Numbered from the stretch's first letter, positions 1 to 11,414 are shown. The stretch: DNA of 22,677 bases from Chromera velia (GCA_018398765.1 JAHBMJ010000843.1:1-22677); one strand, 5' to 3'. Notes: a model not told the origin generated them from the sequence alone. Made by a program: numbers and translations.

Positions 1-170
1 GTCAGTCAGTAGACATTGTGCGAGCCGATTTTTCACGCCTGCCGTCCCCCCCCGTCCCATTCTGCTCCTGCAAACCTCAAGTGTTTTCCTCGATGCACTG
101 CCGTTTTCGCTTTGAATGCCGCCATGTGTCCCTCCCTCCCCGTCTATCCTGTCTGTTTTTTGTTTTGCAG

Positions 171-473
171 AGTCGTCAGCTGGGCGGCAACACGCTTGGC
201 TTTCCTTTGGGAAGGGGGGAGGAGACCTCGAAGGATCCCTATGTTGCTAAGAGACGAGTGTCGTTCGGGGAAAGGGGGCAGGTCGTGAATATCGGGACAC
301 AGAAGAGGAAGAACAAGGCGAAGGAAAAGGAACCAGGACCAGACAAGTCGATAGAGGGCTTTTTGGAGAAGAACAAGGGGACGTGGATAGAGAGGAGAAC
401 ACCGTTTTTGAAGAAGATCAACATCGCATCTCGTTACATGGGCATGGACAGGAAATACATCGAGAACCTGGAG

Positions 474-505
<32 letters not shown>

Positions 506-1197
506 GCCCTTTGGAGAGTGCATCGGAATGCTTCGGAGACCTCAACAAGGGGTGTGGGTTCAGCCAGTGGCCAATATGATGGCAACGACGTGTGACGAAA
601 TCCTCCTGGTTATTTTCGAATAGCCTGTTATCTTCCTCGTTTCCTCACAAGGAGGCATTTCCTCGCAGGTCCTTATACCTGTGAGCAGTCACACACGCAT
701 ACGCATCCACACACAACACTCATACACACATACACACACACACACACACTCATACATACACGCACCACACACACACACTCATACATGTACGCACACGCAA
801 TCTTTCCATCTGGGCGGGCGTTCAAAAGAAGAGATCCAACCAGAAGAGAGGGTTTTAGGGGGCCTTCACATGAAAAAGGGAACCCCAGAAGAAGAAACCA
901 AAAGATAAAGGGAACCCCAGAAGAAGAGAGAGGCAGAAGCTGAAAACAAACCGTTACCGGCGCTACGTCGTGACAGACCCTAAGCAAAAGGAAATGAAAA
1001 GAAACGAACTCGTCCAGATGGAAAGAATGTGGAAGTGCGAGAGGGCAACCCTGCACTGAGCAGTGAAGGGCCGCAGGGTACGACTCAAGGCCTGGAGCTC
1101 TGGTACCCTTCCACTGAGAGCGCGCCAAAAGAAAAGAAGAAAACAGAAGAGAAGGAAAGGAAGGTTCTGTCTGTCTGTCTGTGTCTGCCTGTCGGTG

Positions 1198-1235
<38 letters not shown>

Positions 1236-4200
1236 CCTGTCTGTCCGAAAGAAAGGGAGCGATTCGGAAAAAGTGAAGTGAAGGAAAGACGATATAGTCT
1301 GTCTGTCTGTCTGTCTTTATATGTGTATGCGTGTATGCATGTCTGTATGTATGCATATGATGGAAGCATGGACAGAGCAGGCTTCCCAGAATCCCAGGGC
1401 TTGTTCAATCTCCAATCTCGTTTCCCCCCTCTTTCAGAAAGCATGACTCGCTGTTACAAACGATCGTTTGGGCCAGAAAGAAAAGAATGAACCCTGACGA
1501 GAGAGAGAGCCTTCTTAGAACGGCATTTCTCAGAGATGCTTGCTTGATATGCAACTGTTTTTCGCATCTGTCGCCGCCCCTCTTCCCTCTGATGATCCAT
1601 TCAGTCCGATTCTGGTCCTCCAATTCCTAGCTCTTTTATTGTAGCAGCCAGCGCTGTACAAATTCCCCATACACTAGGGAGAGATATTTTCAAACGATGT
1701 ATTAAACACTGCTTCTCTTCTTGAATAAAGCTACCATTCACTCATGCTTCTAGTCGCGACCGACACGATCCTCTCCCTTTCTTTTGCAGAGGCTGAGCCG
1801 GCAGGGAATCGACGACACGCTCCACCTGGCGCTGTTGCCCTTCCTCCTCCAGCGTCCCCTCCTCCGATTGCCCGACAGCTCTCTGCTCTCCCTGCTCAGT
1901 CGGAACCTTCGGACGGTGTCGGCAGTGAAGGCCATCGAGTGTCTCAACAATGTGGGCAAAATCAGATACAAAGAGGCTGTACCCCTCTCAAGGGGCGTAG
2001 GCGCATACTACCGGTGTCTCTTCCAGGCCCCCGGAATTGGGAAGCTCGCACTGTCGAACCTCTTCGGTCAGTGCTTTTGGATCCTCTTGTCTCATTCAGG
2101 AAGGGGGAAAAGGGGGTGTGTGGGAGAGGGAAGAAAAGCATCAATGCTGGTTGCACAATTATGATAAAAGAACAACTTGTTCTTCTCTGACTCCCTCGTT
2201 CCCTGCAGGGAACAGAATCGATGCGGTGTGGTACTACCCGACTGGGGCTGGGGAGCCTGACTTGAGAAGGAAGATCGCACTCGCGAACGATGTGTGGGAG
2301 GGGAAGGCAGATCCTCCAGGGTCTGGTGTGCGCACTCGGTTGGAGAGGCTTCTGGAGCAAGCTCAGAATCCAAAGAAGAGGAGAAAGGGCAAGAAAAAAG
2401 ACGATGAGGAGGATGACAGTGATGACGAGACAGAAGAGTCAGATGAGGAGGAGGGGAAAGGTAAAGAAGAGACAACATCATTCTTTGAAACTTTCATGAA
2501 GAAACAAGCCAAGGAGAGACAAGCGAGGGAGAGCAAAGAGGGAGGAGAGACGAACAGCACTCAACGCAGGGCACCAAAAACGAATGCCGGACGGATACTC
2601 TGGAAAAAATTGCAAAAAGAATTTATTTCCGGACGCTTCCTTCTGAACAACCCCCTGCCACGCAGAGTCCGTCAGTCCGTAAGGGCGTAAGGGAGCCAGT
2701 TGGTCTCTTTGCCTGCCCATCTTTCTTTGTGTTTTGTCCCGCACTTCTTTATCAGCTTACTGCTGACTCATTCCAATCGACGCACGGTAGACTGATTGAG
2801 ACTTATCAAATCACTTGAGAAAATTGTCCATTTCTTTATTCGCTATGTCCACTGTACTCTGCACTTATTTGCTCGACCCCAGAACACCTGAAGTCTAACC
2901 ACATCGGTATCCTATCCACCAGCTGATTCTTATACCAGTGCCATGCAAAAAGATTTCCTGATTCACTCTCACCTTATCTGGACACTCTGCTTATTGCTCC
3001 CTTGCATGCAGCACCAAGTGCCCCAGACGTTCAACCCCTGGGCCCTTCAGTGGTTCCACGAGGCACTCCTGAGGCCCTTGGAGAAGGTCAACAAGCAGTA
3101 TGTGCCACACTCTGCGGCGTGCTCGTGCAAGGTAATTGAGAGAAGAGGAGAAGGGTGGAGAGGCAGACCAGTCCAGTGATGGGAGTGTCTCTCGTTGATT
3201 TGTTCGTGAAGACCGCCCACATTCAATAGAGAAACAATTGGCTTTCTTTCTCTAGGGAGTAAGCACGATTTCTGATCCTGGCATTGGGGACACTAGGGTT
3301 CTTTTATACTCCAGACGTTTGCGTTGAGGTCGACACAGAGAGTCCAGAGGGGTCTCGAAAGCCTCACTTGCCTGGATGGTTATCCAATGACACATCTTGC
3401 TTTCCTGTCCTCCTGCTTTATTTCATTGTTTCTCTCTGCATATCTTCTTTCCATTTTGCTGTGTTTTTCCCTCCCTTTCTTCCTGCAGGCTCTGTTCTCC
3501 CTCTCTGGTCACTCCCTGGCTGCCCTGGTTGCGGGTCCCCCCGTCGGCGTTGTCCCTTCAGTCGCCCAGGTTGACGCTCTCCTCAATGTGCGTGCGTCAG
3601 TTTGAAGGGCAGGGAAGGAAGAGGGGGGATAAGCGTCGACAGGAAGTATGAGAACGTGACATCATTTTCTTCCCTTAACAATCTCAGGTGACCAGGAAGG
3701 AAGGAACAGGCGCGTGTGTGCGCGCGAGAAAGAGAAGAAGACAGAAAGAAAAAAAGAAGAAAAGAGAGAGTGAGACACGGAACATGTGCACCATCCGCAC
3801 AGTTCCAGCATGTTGATGACAGTCGCATGCAGGGTCTTGTGGCCACTTGAAGGAAGGTGAAGGTCTGAAGAGGGCTCTGGAGGCATGCAGAGAAGCGAGA
3901 AAGGGAGAAAGAGCTGAACTGCATGAGAAGTGGAGTTCCTTTTGTCATCACAACCCTACTTGCTGTTTGCCAAACTGATTGATTTATTGATTGGTTGAAG
4001 TATAATATGCTGGCTGAAAAAGTGTTTATTGGCACATTGATTGCCAATATGATGATTGCGCTGTCTCAATGGATGCAGGTCTCTGGCGGTCTGTCCATGC
4101 GCAACCCCCGTTCTCTGGAGTTTGCACACTTCGTTCTTATGCTGGCAGAGCATCTGGACTATCTTATGATGGTCGTCATCGCTGCCCACTGCAGTCCCTC

Positions 4201-6666
4201 CAGAGACAGTCTGACAGCAGACGACGTCGAAAGGGCAGGGCCGGACGGGGATGAAAATCGGCTTTTCGGGACCTCTCGTGCTGCGGTCATTTCGGGAGTT
4301 GACATTCTGGAAGGAGCGATGGACGTTCGGGGTCCGAAAGGGAAGAAATTGAAGTCCCGTCTTCGTCAATCGGTGTCTGTGATCTTAGAGGTTGTGGCGT
4401 TTCTTCCTTCAGATCACCTTGGAGGAACAGCACTTGACAAAACAAAGCTGCAGGACCTTCGCGCACATGTGTACACTCGAGTGTTCATCTGCTGTACCGC
4501 CACTCCCGCACTACTTGCGGGAAGATTCGCACTGTACTCCCGGTTGGTCGGTTGGCCTCTGGAAAGTGAGGGGGGGGGTTGGTCTTCTGACGCTCATTTC
4601 CTTTGGGAACTTTGTGGTATGACACCTTCATGCAGGAAGTTCCCTCTTCCTTTCTCTCATCATATCGAATTTGTTTTGCTTATTGACCTTAATTGTGTGC
4701 TGTCCGTACAGGTTTGATCATCCCACCCTGATTGAGTGGGGTAGGGCAGTGTCGAGACGGGACGCGGAGGAAGCCCCCTCCCCCGAGTTTGTGAAGAAAA
4801 GGGAGCCCTTCTTTGAGATTGTTCGGAAAATTGAAGAGACAGAGGAGTGCACGGGGGATAAGCCCCTCTCTCTCGAAGAGACCTTCTTGCTCAGACTCCC
4901 GGCATTCTGTGACCTTTCGGGACTCTCCGGACGTCTCCGTGCTGATGTGTTCAGACATCGCAATCAAGTCAGCTAGTTGTCCTCAAAGAAGGCCTTGTTT
5001 TGGCTTCCTTCAACACTCCGACCAGGATCCTCTGAATGTCATCTGAAGGCGTTCGAGACCCTTCAAACTTTCATCTCCCGCTCTTCTTTCTTGTTTCTGT
5101 CTGTGCCCACCGGTCCCATCCAACAGCATTAAATTCCAACAACCTAGCAGTTCTCTGACAGTCAGCCTTAGGTAGGGGGCATTTTCTCCTGAGCGAGGGC
5201 GAGCATATGTCATTCCATTGATGTCCCGTCTCGTTGCATTCATGGAAATTGCTTCCGTCTTTTGTAAAATCCGCAGTAGGAACACAAAATGGCTTGTCTG
5301 TTGTAAATTGAATCCAGCAAAAATAATTAATCGAATCCGCTGCCTGCCTGCAGGTTTGGAAGGGGGACCTGGACAAGCCGGTCGGAGGAGACGAGTTCGA
5401 TCCGCCCGCTCAGAGCGTCAACCTAGACTTCCGAACCCAACTCGACTTGGAGGCAGAAATGACGAACCTCCCCCTCTCTCCAGGACACTCCCCCAAAAGA
5501 AGAAGCGCACGGATGTCCCGTGCCTCGATCAGGTCAATTGAAACCCCGGGGGCCGGTCCCGCACCCTCAACCTCCGTGAATCCCTCTTTGCGGCTTCCTA
5601 GACCCTCCACCCCTCCAGGGGCAGCAAGGCATGCAGGAGAGATGACGTTCAAGCTGCCTGTGCGTTATTCTCAGTTGCGTGGCGTTCCGGTAGCCACTCA
5701 GAGGAAGTGGTGGCGTCGTCGGAATCTTCTTTTGAGACACCGACTGATGCCAGATGTTTGTGTGGTACAGAGTGTGGTCCTGAGGCTGCAACGCGTGTTG
5801 CAATACGTTCGCGTGCCGAACAGACAAGAATTGGAACACCGAAGGCTAGAACAAAAGCGAAGGGAGGCTGCAAGGATGAGAGGGAGGGCTTTGGATTGGT
5901 CGGAAATTCCTGGACTCGACGGTGAGGGGGATTCCGACTCGGAGGACGAGGGGGGGATACGGGCTCTGTCTCAGTGGTTTGCTTCCTCTAGTCAGGGCAA
6001 CGAGGGGGGACCTCAGGTGATACAGAGCGTGTTTGACTGGGCCGGGGGGGAAGGAACGCTTGGCAAGAGCCGAAAGCTGGCTGACGGGACCATCGTGATT
6101 AATCCGGATGGGGACGCGGACATCTCTCGCCCAGATGCAGAGTGAGTCAGTTGTTGGGTAGAGAGTTGGGAGCAGGTGGGGGAAAAAGAAAAGGAGGAAC
6201 GGGAAACGGATACGCAAGGCAAAATCCAAAGGACGGCAATTGCTGAGTAAATTCATGGAATGAAAAGCAATCTCATGCAGAACCCTTTTGAAAGCAGGAT
6301 TGGAAGGGCTTTTTGTATACCTGCTACGCTCTCTCCCCGTCTCTCTCTCTCTCTGTGTTGATCCAATCGACCTCTTTTTGATTCCCTTTTTTCCCTTGCA
6401 GAGAGAGAGAAAGGCTGAGGGCAGCAAGAGAGCGCACCCGAACAAGGAAGGCCTACGACTCTTCCTGGGTCCCCTGGGAGTGTGCCGCCTTCGTTCTGAA
6501 GCCCTACAGCGCACTCGCGAGGGGACTGAGCGTATTACAAGGACTGCAAAATTTAATTCTCGTCGTCAAATTTTGGTCCGTTGGTTGTCGGGTTTCTCAT
6601 ATTTTGCACAATTACACTCTGTGGGCTGTATGGTTGTACCATCTCGCTTATGAAGTCCTGCCGTAG
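171..6666 (+). CDS. Gene A: large multi-exon gene, 5' end outside the window, unrecognised product
   Basis: Exons with matching phases: 171-473, 1790-2066, 2209-2678, 3012-3131, 3489-3587, 4079 to about 4542 (3' end unresolved), 4712-4967, 5354-6141 and 6402-6666 (TAG). Each starts after a YAG acceptor and ends at a GT donor, and codon phases agree at every junction except the one after exon 6. I do not recognise the family. The first exon is Lys/Arg-rich and ends with a run including SRYMGMDRKYIENL. The third (2209-2678) carries a KKRRKGKKK basic run followed by an Asp/Glu/Ser tract and a charged, probably coiled-coil segment. The long exon at 5354-6141 has a Ser/Pro-rich linker (from about 5480) and a KWWRRRN cluster, then acidic low complexity. 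The last exon opens with an Arg/Glu helix and ends with an aromatic, partly hydrophobic stretch. The charged tracts suggest a nuclear protein; this is inference. Confidence 0.7.
474..1789 (+). repeat. Long intron of gene A, packed with CTGT and CA microsatellites
   Basis: This 1.3-kb interval separates two phase-0 exons. A (GTCT)n run begins exactly at the donor (474-505). There is a CA-rich tract at about 689-800, further CTGT runs at 1167-1243 and 1297-1316, and TATGTATGCA-type repeats at 1319-1360. The long frames visible here on both strands are repeat translations (SVCLSVCL, TDRQTDRQ) and not genes. A tiny exon inside cannot be excluded. Confidence 0.75.
4079..4711 (+). other. Gene A, unresolved exon 6/intron segment
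   Basis: The frame opening after the acceptor at 4078 is clearly coding to about 4370 (it includes the run LEFAHFVLMLAEHLDYL). It stays open to 4622, but the next exon (4712) needs a phase-2 donor. The best-looking donor, at 4566 (GAAA before GTGAGG), is phase 1 in this frame. Possible phase-2 donors are at 4534 and 4543. A small extra intron ending at the T-rich acceptor at 4412, or at the acceptor at 4453, could also shift the frame. Transcript reads would settle this. Confidence 0.5.
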
Positions 6667-7066
6667 ATACGGGGGGCGCTTCTGGGTATGAACGCCCGAT
6701 GAATGCCACCAGACTGGTCCAAAACATTTTGTATCACCAGCAGAGGCAGTTCACTGAGCGAAATGCTGCCCATTGTGTAGACATCCTTGCATTTCCAGTC
6801 CCTCCTCAGAAAAAGGGGGGACTCTCAATCCTGCTCCCTTGTTTCCTCTCGTTTGTTCTCCTTCTTTCTCCCTAGAGTTCATCTCTCTAGCTGACAAGAC
6901 TTTCGTTCACTGCCCGATTCTTTTGTCTCAATTCGCGGGTCTGCATTCTTTCTTCCGATGCATGACCGGCTCTTTCTTTGTCGACCCGCCTCGATGTCCC
7001 ACCGAAAGGCGACATGACCCCTTCATTCATGGTCTCAGCCACATGATTACCCCACACTCTTCACAG
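6667..7066 (+). other. A/B spacer with a short open frame
   Basis: One frame is open from about 6654 to a TAG at the end of the ctttctccctag run near 6875. It includes an ATG at 6699 and a stretch reading NATRLVQNILYHQQRQF, which looks more protein-like than its surroundings. No splice pair was found that joins it in phase to gene A or gene B. It may be an unplaced exon or chance. Confidence 0.25.
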
Positions 7067-7343
7067 GTGCTCCTTGGACATGAACGACTCAGCCCGGCTC
7101 CCTACTCGTGTGGTGGGTGAGGTGGTGATAGAACGGATGTGGAGGTCCGCAGTCAGGCAGCTCCGCGTGGTTGTGGCTGAGTCTGCCCACCCGTTTGCGA
7201 GTGGACTGGGGGGAGGAGAGGTCTCGAAAGGCGACTGGGCCCCTGCAGTTCTTCTGGAGAGGGGACTGCTGGACTCCCGTCCTGCGTTGAGAGAGGATGA
7301 GGAGTCTGACGAGGTATGTCTTTCCTCTCTCCCTCTCTCTCTT

Positions 7344-7437
<94 letters not shown>

Positions 7438-7470
7438 TCTGTCTGTCTGTCTGTCTGTCTATGTGTGTGT

Positions 7471-7509
<39 letters not shown>

Positions 7510-8562
7510 CGTGTTTTTGTCTGTATACTTGAGATGTAAAGTTCTGTGGGAGAAGGAGAAAACGTGCATGTTGTCCCCGATTGCATGATTTTCTACGAGG
7601 GAATTTTCTACGAGGGAAATGCGTTGAACATGCAAAGACTGCCAGACGTTGAAAAAGAACAATCCGCTCGAAAAGCCTACTCCACTCTAATTGTATTAAT
7701 TCTCGTGTTGGTTTCTGTTCCCATCCATGTGTTTCTGTCTGATTCCTTTCTCTGTCGTGTCTCATCACAAAGCTTGACTGACCATGAGGGTCTGTTATCC
7801 TGATCCCCCCTCTTTCTTTTTGCAGGCTGACGGCGAGTATTCGATTCTGTCTCTTTTCTCGGACCCTCTGAGGGTCTCTAGGTGGATAGAGACAGTCGAG
7901 ACCTGCCTCCTTCCTCCAGTCACTGGTTTGGGTCAGTCAGTAGATTAACAAACAGTCGTTCAGCATTCTAATCTCCTCTTGATGCATGCATGGACAGAGC
8001 CAAGTGGAGTGAACGGAAGGACTGTAGACAACCAGAGAGAACAAAGTGAGATTGAATCGCTTTTCGTTGTTTTCGTTTGTGGCTTGTTGCCGCTGTAATT
8101 CACTCAAGTGATGTCTCATCGCATCCGTTACAGTGCTTCTGTGTGCGAGACTTCGCTTCCGGCCCAACGCTGTCCGTTCAGCGCCGGACATTTGCAGTCA
8201 GAATAAAGAGCAGTCACTGAAAAAAACATCGGCGCAACTGTTTTCGCCAAAATTGCGATCCGGAACGCTTCGTGCTTCATTCATGTCTATGGTGAAGTTC
8301 ATGACTGACCATAAATGTTCGGCTCTGTCTGTTTCCCAATTTTTGTTCTGACATGCTGATCGCCGTATTGTTCCGCCGTCTCCTTTTGCTGCTTGTCTCT
8401 ATCCAAATATTTTGTTTGCAGTCCACACACTCCTTGGCCAGGTGGTTCTTTGTCGATCCGTTTCTCGATGGAGGGACGCAATCAGAGTGCTTCCGTGACG
8501 CCAGTGTATGCCGGTGTTCTTACACTACATCTAGTGATTCGCCTTTGATTCTGCTTGGCTAG
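7067..8562 (+). CDS. Gene B: exons downstream of gene A, unrecognised product
   Basis: Three exons are phase-consistent: 7067-7313, 7826-7931 and from 8134. If translation starts inside the first, ATG is at 7080 (MNDSARLP). The third exon either reads to TGA at 8349-8351 or is spliced at 8292 (ATG before GTGAAG) to 8422-8562 (TAG, phase 0). The encoded stretch includes a Trp/Arg helix, an acidic DEESDE end of exon 1, and YSILSLFSDPLRVSRW at the start of exon 2. No family is recognised. The first exon begins in phase 2, and a phase-2 donor exists in the last exon of gene A (after 6632), so A and B may be one gene. The intron 7314-7825 holds a large CT/GT repeat. Confidence 0.55.
7320..7513 (+). 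repeat. Compound CT / GT / CTGT microsatellite in gene B intron
   Basis: The tract starts a few bases after the donor at 7314. Interrupted (CT)n with TTTC breaks is followed by (GT)n, (GTCT)n and again (GT)n. It creates long but meaningless frames of SLSLSLS, VCVCVC, ERERER or THTHTH on both strands. Confidence 0.95.
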
Positions 8563-9060
8563 TTCTCTTCTGAGTCTTCTCAAAAATTTAAATAGATCGA
8601 TGGATTGACATATGAATCGCACCAAAAAAAAAAACAATATTATAAAAATTAATAAATCTTGAACAGTTGAAGGCTGCATGGTTGTAAAACGGTCACTATA
8701 AAGTTTTCTTTTTATATGTTCATATGTTGACAGTTAAGAATTGAAAAGGTTGTGTAATCAAATGAATGTGAACTCTACTAAGTATAGCTTTCTAAATTTT
8801 GTCTTTTAAAAAAAACTAGAAAAAAAAAATTATTTAAAATTGCACATAGATTTTTTAGCACAAAAAAAAATAATTTGGTTTCAGTTTTATTGATTTTTTT
8901 TTACTGTGATAGGCCTAGTTCTTCTTCCGAACGTACTACATTACTCTAATGTTATGTTATGCATTATGCATATTATGCTAAATGTTAGGTCTAATATAAA
9001 TGTGATCGACACACATATTGAGTCATGATATATAACTAGATATAACCCTAGGGATGGGGC
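8563..9060. other. AT-rich spacer, no gene seen
   Basis: About 500 bp after gene B, with repeated A and T runs (for example near 8622, 8807 and 8870) and short ATTATGC-type repeats near 8950-8980. No open frame of interest and no RNA gene recognised. Confidence 0.6.
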
Positions 9061-9712
9061 CTAGGCGTGGTTTATACATATATACATTCCTAGATACATT
9101 CTTACATACATTCTAGACTTAGAGAATATAATTGGTGCACAATGTATATAAAGACTATGTTAAAAAAAAAGAAGGTGAGAAAGAAGAAGAGTGTTACCCT
9201 ATGCCAATCAAAGTCAACGTAGAAAGAGAAGGGGCGGCTAGTTGTGCTTAACCGGGAGGGAGAGCTCGAAGCGATTAGTATATCGATTGGTCTCGTCTGA
9301 AATGCAGAACAGAAGCGGCAGAGAGACTTAGACTTGACTGGCGCTGCTCGTGAAAATTTTTAGCTAGCCAAGGCAACACGAGTAGATAGAGTCAGAGTGG
9401 GGGCTCGGAGCCTGGTGATTCAGTGGTGAAAGTGACTATGAGGCTCCTATTTTGATGGAGAAGACCATTGCATGTATGGATGAAGACGAAGAGAGATGAT
9501 GTGCCAGTGCATCCACTGGTGAGTGCTCAGCCTACTACAGCCTCGGTCTGCAGCTGCAGCTGCAGCTATGGCCAGCTATTGACGTAGAAGGTGGGAGAAA
9601 GGGGAAAATGACTTTTATAACATTAGTTTACATACATTAGATATATATATACATACATACATTCTTGATGGACACAATATAATGTATATATGTATATATA
9701 AACCACGCCTAG
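9061..9712. mobile_element. Putative MITE-like element (TIR element 1), 652 bp
   Basis: The left end begins CTAGGCGTGGTTTATA at 9061. The right end, 9697-9712, is its exact reverse complement. After the 16-bp perfect arm the match continues (CATATATACATT on both arms) with a 4-bp TATA insertion in the right arm, giving roughly 30-bp inverted ends. The inside carries no sizeable frame; it contains a GCAGCT triplication near 9550 and TA-rich ends. Flanks GATGGGGC and ATATAACC do not form a clear target duplication, though CTAGATATAACC occurs near both ends. Most likely a non-autonomous DNA transposon remnant. Confidence 0.6.
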
Positions 9713-9862
9713 ATATAACCTGGATCTAGATCTGGATATAACCCTAATCGAGTGATGAAATACACGCTGGCTGGCACCTAGGGTTGGCAGTGTCGGAATA
9801 ATTATGGTTAAACAACTAAATACAAAGAAACTTGCGGCGATTGCATGGTCACTCCGATTTGA
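9713..9862. other. Spacer between TIR element 1 and the GPALPP-like gene
   Basis: Short AT-rich stretch with two ATATAACC copies (about 9713 and 9736). It would hold the 3' UTR of the minus-strand gene. No canonical poly(A) signal stands out. Confidence 0.4.
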
Positions 9863-10831
9863 TCAGAGGAACTTCCCGCTCTGAAGCTTTGAAGTCTCAA
9901 ATTTGTCTTTGTGCTCTGACGTATGCCGAATGAGTCTGCCAAAATCGTCGGCAGAGACTTTCTTCGTGACTTCCAGATCTCTTTCGGGATTGAACCTCTT
10001 CCACGGCTGCCCGTCTCCATCTCCCTTCCCGGACTTCCTATACTCCTGCTCCCTATCAATCTCTGCCTGCTCAAATCTGCTTCTACCCCACCGATCCTCT
10101 TCCGCCTGATACATCGCGAACTTATTCGACGCTGCCTGAGCAGCACCTGACCCTGCAAAGCGACCCTCTTGGTACATCTCCATCAGAGTCAACGGTCTTC
10201 CCTCTTCGTTCAGTACTGGGTTTCTGATATGGGCAGATGTGGACTCTGCCTCCTTCTTCATTTTCTTTGTCTCTTCGGCAGAGGGCAGGGTGGGTCCCTT
10301 CCTCTTTTCCCCTCCCTCTGAACCACCCCTGTTTGCAGAAGAAGAGGATGAGGAAGAGGAGGACGACGGTGCGTCCTTTTCCTTTTCCTTATCCTCCTGC
10401 TTCAGTACTGACTTTGCTGTTTTGAGGTGTTTCTTGAATTCGGAAGAAAAGAACCTTGCAGAAGAAGGCACCGACCTTGGAAGTCGGTATTTCTTGGTGC
10501 CCTCTGCGTTCTCCTCTGAGTCATCTAGGCGGAAACACTGGAAGAGGTGACGGACTTTTTTCCTCACCTGTCGATCTTCCAGATCATCCAGACGGACTGT
10601 CTTGCCTTGATCGATCGATTTGAACAAGGCAGACAGAGCATCTCCGTGGTCTCTGTCGATCCGAAGCAGATCTAACGTGAGCCTCTCGACCTCCTTCTCT
10701 TCATAAAAGAAGTCAACCTCTTCCTCGCTGCTGCTCGAGGCATCTGAAGAAGAAGAGTGGCGAGAGGATTTCTTACCGGCTTTCTTCTTTGACTTCTTGT
10801 CTTTCTTATGTTTCTTTGACTCTTTTCCCAT
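9863..10831 (-). CDS. GPALPP/DUF3752-like nuclear protein, single exon
   Basis: An uninterrupted 322-residue frame from ATG at 10831 to TGA at 9863. The N-terminus is a Lys-rich, nuclear-localisation-like run (residues 1-22), then a Ser/acidic patch (24-39). A predicted helical module (about 45-110) includes the run DLEDRQVRKKVRHLF. Next come a Lys/Ser-rich linker with a 10-Ser run (156-165), a GPTLP motif (179-183), the segment RPLTLMEMYQEG (about 212-223) and the C-terminal PWKRFNPERDLEV (276-288) ending in KFL. The GPxLP motif, the LMEM segment and the P-x-x-F-(D/N)-P/R-x-(K/R)-DL-x-V tail resemble GPALPP-motif/DUF3752 proteins, small nuclear proteins of poorly known role. The assignment rests on motif memory only. 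It is transcribed divergently from the oxygenase gene. Confidence 0.85.
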   Translation of the reverse strand: MGKESKKHKKDKKSKKKAGKKSSRHSSSSDASSSSEEEVDFFYEEKEVERLTLDLLRIDRDHGDALSALFKSIDQGKTVRLDDLEDRQVRKKVRHLFQCFRLDDSEENAEGTKKYRLPRSVPSSARFFSSEFKKHLKTAKSVLKQEDKEKEKDAPSSSSSSSSSSANRGGSEGGEKRKGPTLPSAEETKKMKKEAESTSAHIRNPVLNEEGRPLTLMEMYQEGRFAGSGAAQAASNKFAMYQAEEDRWGRSRFEQAEIDREQEYRKSGKGDGDGQPWKRFNPERDLEVTKKVSADDFGRLIRHTSEHKDKFETSKLQSGKFL

Positions 10832-11414
10832 AGCGACAACTCAAGAATCTCTCATGCAACAAGAATAAAACCTCTTTTCGAATCTCCGCCGACACCGCGT
10901 GGCTCGCTGAGAACTTAGAGAGAAAGAGACGGACCGACGGAGAAAAATGTGGTACACTGGTACCCGTCTCTCAAGACTTGTCCCACGGCAATTCGTCCTC
11001 ACACACCTTCAACACAACTGCACACGTGTGTCATTGGGAAGTGTCAAAACCAGTCCAACATCCTCAGTTGCTTCATGCAGTGACATGAGAACAGGAACTT
11101 TTTTCGCACGTTGCTGATTTTTGTGTGCCCCTTTCAACGCGCGGAGCCGTCTACGTGACCCGGCCGGTCGCCGATATTCGGCCGATGATCGCGGCCGTCT
11201 ACATGCATCCCGCGTCCGTGCATGCACCAATGTCCACCATATGCATCGTCTACCAGATGGAATCATATATATATATGGTCCTTCGAATTTCATTGTTTCC
11301 GAGATTGCCCCAGTCAGTGGCAGTAACTGGAAAGTTGTGAAAGTGAGACGCGCGCCACACAGAAGGAAAAGGGTCCTGGGAAGATCGCCATTCTTCAGGA
11401 GTGTCCGGCCACTC
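10832..11414. promoter_or_regulatory. Divergent intergenic region with a CpG-rich core
   Basis: About 580 bp between the start codons of two head-to-head genes. A CpG-dense core (about 11140-11225) contains GGCCGGTCGCC, the near-palindrome GCCGATATTCGGC, CGGCCG boxes around 11190 and two GCATGCA-type words (about 11201-11226). An (AT)n TATA-like run lies at about 11265-11276, upstream of the oxygenase ATG at 11415. The plus-strand frame is open upstream of that ATG from 11121, so an N-terminal extension is possible. I read the region as a shared or bidirectional promoter; this is inferred from geometry and composition. Confidence 0.45.

Noticed and set aside
673-1490. Long frames on both strands (for example a 227-codon minus frame)
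   Set aside because: They are translations of CTGT and CA repeats inside a gene A intron (TDRQTDRQ, SVCLSVCL) with no independent coding content.
7061-7768. 235- and 165-codon minus-strand frames
   Set aside because: They cross the CT/GT microsatellite and lie opposite the exon at 7067-7313; no protein-like content of their own.
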